Of a stretch of 5,103 nucleotides of DNA, positions 4,545 through 5,103 are shown one piece after another (within the stretch, counting starts at the first letter, position 1; each line of letters begins with the position of its first letter). The translations under genes and the position numbers were made by a program. Source of the DNA: DAOUFU01 sp034429275. Lineage in GTDB: Bacteria; Chloroflexota; Anaerolineae; Aggregatilineales; Aggregatilineaceae. Below the pieces are notes generated by a model, which saw only the letters and a program-made list of their open reading frames with translations, did no database searches and was not told the DNA's origin. The stretch spans positions 1 through 5,103 of the forward strand of contig DAOUFU010000046.1 of assembly GCA_034429275.1 (NCBI GenBank), in the 5' to 3' direction.

Positions 4545-5103
4545 TTATTCCAGGATATCGGTGATGACACCCGCGCCAACAGTGAGGCCACCTTCGCGAA
4601 TGGCGAACTTGGAGCCTTTTTCCAGCGCGACGGGCACGATCAGCTCGACTTCCATGTTGACGTTGTCGCCGGGCATGACCATCTCGATGTTCTCAGGCAG
4701 CTTGATGGTGCCGGTCACATCCATGGTGCGGATGTAGAACTGCGGACGGTAGCCGGTGAAGAACGCCTTGTGACGGCCCCCTTCGTCCTTGCGCAGCACG
4801 TACACTTCGCACAGGAAACGCTTGTGCGGGGTGATTGACTTGGGCTTGGCCAGCACCATGCCGCGCTCGACATCCTCGCGCGTCACGCCGCGCAGCAGAA
4901 TGCCCGCGTTGTCGCCCGCCTGCGCCTGGTCGAGTTCCTGGTGGAACATCTCGATGCCCGTCACCACCGTCTTCATCGTCTCTTCGCGCAGCCCGATGAT
5001 CTCGACTTCTTCACCCTTCTTCAGCGTGCCACGCTCCACACGCCCCGTCACCACCGTGCCGCGCCCCTTGATCGAAAACACGTCTTCGATCGCCATCATG
5101 AAC
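4545..5103 (-). CDS. tuf: Elongation factor Tu, C-terminal part (5' end outside window)
   Basis: EF-Tu is the GTPase that delivers aminoacyl-tRNA to the ribosome. The visible 185 residues are almost all of domains II and III; the GTP-binding domain I lies beyond the window end. Recognisable stretches in order are IEDVFSIKGRGTVVTGRVER (start of domain II), LLRGVTREDVERGMVLAKP, VYVLRKDEGGRHKAFF, GYRPQFYIRTMDVTGTI, VMPGDNVNMEVELI, and the C-terminus FAIREGGLTVGAGVITDILE. The reading frame is intact to the edge, so this is a window truncation rather than a broken gene. It heads the conserved tuf-trnW-secE-nusG-rplKA order. There is no rpmG in the 73 bases between it and the tRNA. Confidence 0.98.
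   Translation of the reverse strand, partial: FMMAIEDVFSIKGRGTVVTGRVERGTLKKGEEVEIIGLREETMKTVVTGIEMFHQELDQAQAGDNAGILLRGVTREDVERGMVLAKPKSITPHKRFLCEVYVLRKDEGGRHKAFFTGYRPQFYIRTMDVTGTIKLPENIEMVMPGDNVNMEVELIVPVALEKGSKFAIREGGLTVGAGVITDILE

Overview
The window looks like a chromosomal piece of a bacterium. The best guess is a member of the Chloroflexota (Anaerolineae-like). That guess rests on the style of the proteins (NusG and SecE with long charged N-terminal extensions, and a soluble-looking lytic transglycosylase with an ESCGD / GLMQVMPFHF signature). It was not tested by any search. Base composition is moderately GC-rich, start codons include GTG, and Shine-Dalgarno sequences are clear.

Right part (5103 down to about 1645, all on the minus strand): this is the conserved translation/transcription/secretion cluster in the order tuf (3' part only) - tRNA-Trp - secE - nusG - rplK - rplA. 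It ends at a strong intrinsic terminator at 1638-1676. The common neighbours rpmG (between tuf and secE) and rplJ-rplL (after rplA) are absent here. Strong hairpins lie in every intergenic gap from tuf to rplA except secE-nusG: after tuf (terminator-like), between tRNA-Trp and secE, between nusG and rplK, and between rplK and rplA. The operon is therefore probably tuned by processing, attenuation or ribosomal-protein feedback.

Left part (1 to about 1600): a new transcription unit on the minus strand starts from a consensus TATAAT at 1595-1600. It encodes a beta-class carbonic anhydrase-like protein and then, 42 bases downstream, a small protein resembling a degenerate macro domain. This unit converges tail-to-tail on a plus-strand lytic transglycosylase gene that is cut by the window start. 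The two stop codons interlock in the palindrome TCATGA at 512-517.

Functionally, the right block supplies elongation factor Tu, a tRNA, the SecE translocase subunit, the NusG elongation factor and the two L1/L11 proteins of the 50S subunit. The left genes (cell-wall lysis, CO2/bicarbonate chemistry, possible ADP-ribose-related function) have no evident link to it. I saw no mobile element, CRISPR array or clearly new multi-gene system. The unusual points are regulatory hairpins, protein extensions, and a mismatch in the tRNA T-stem.
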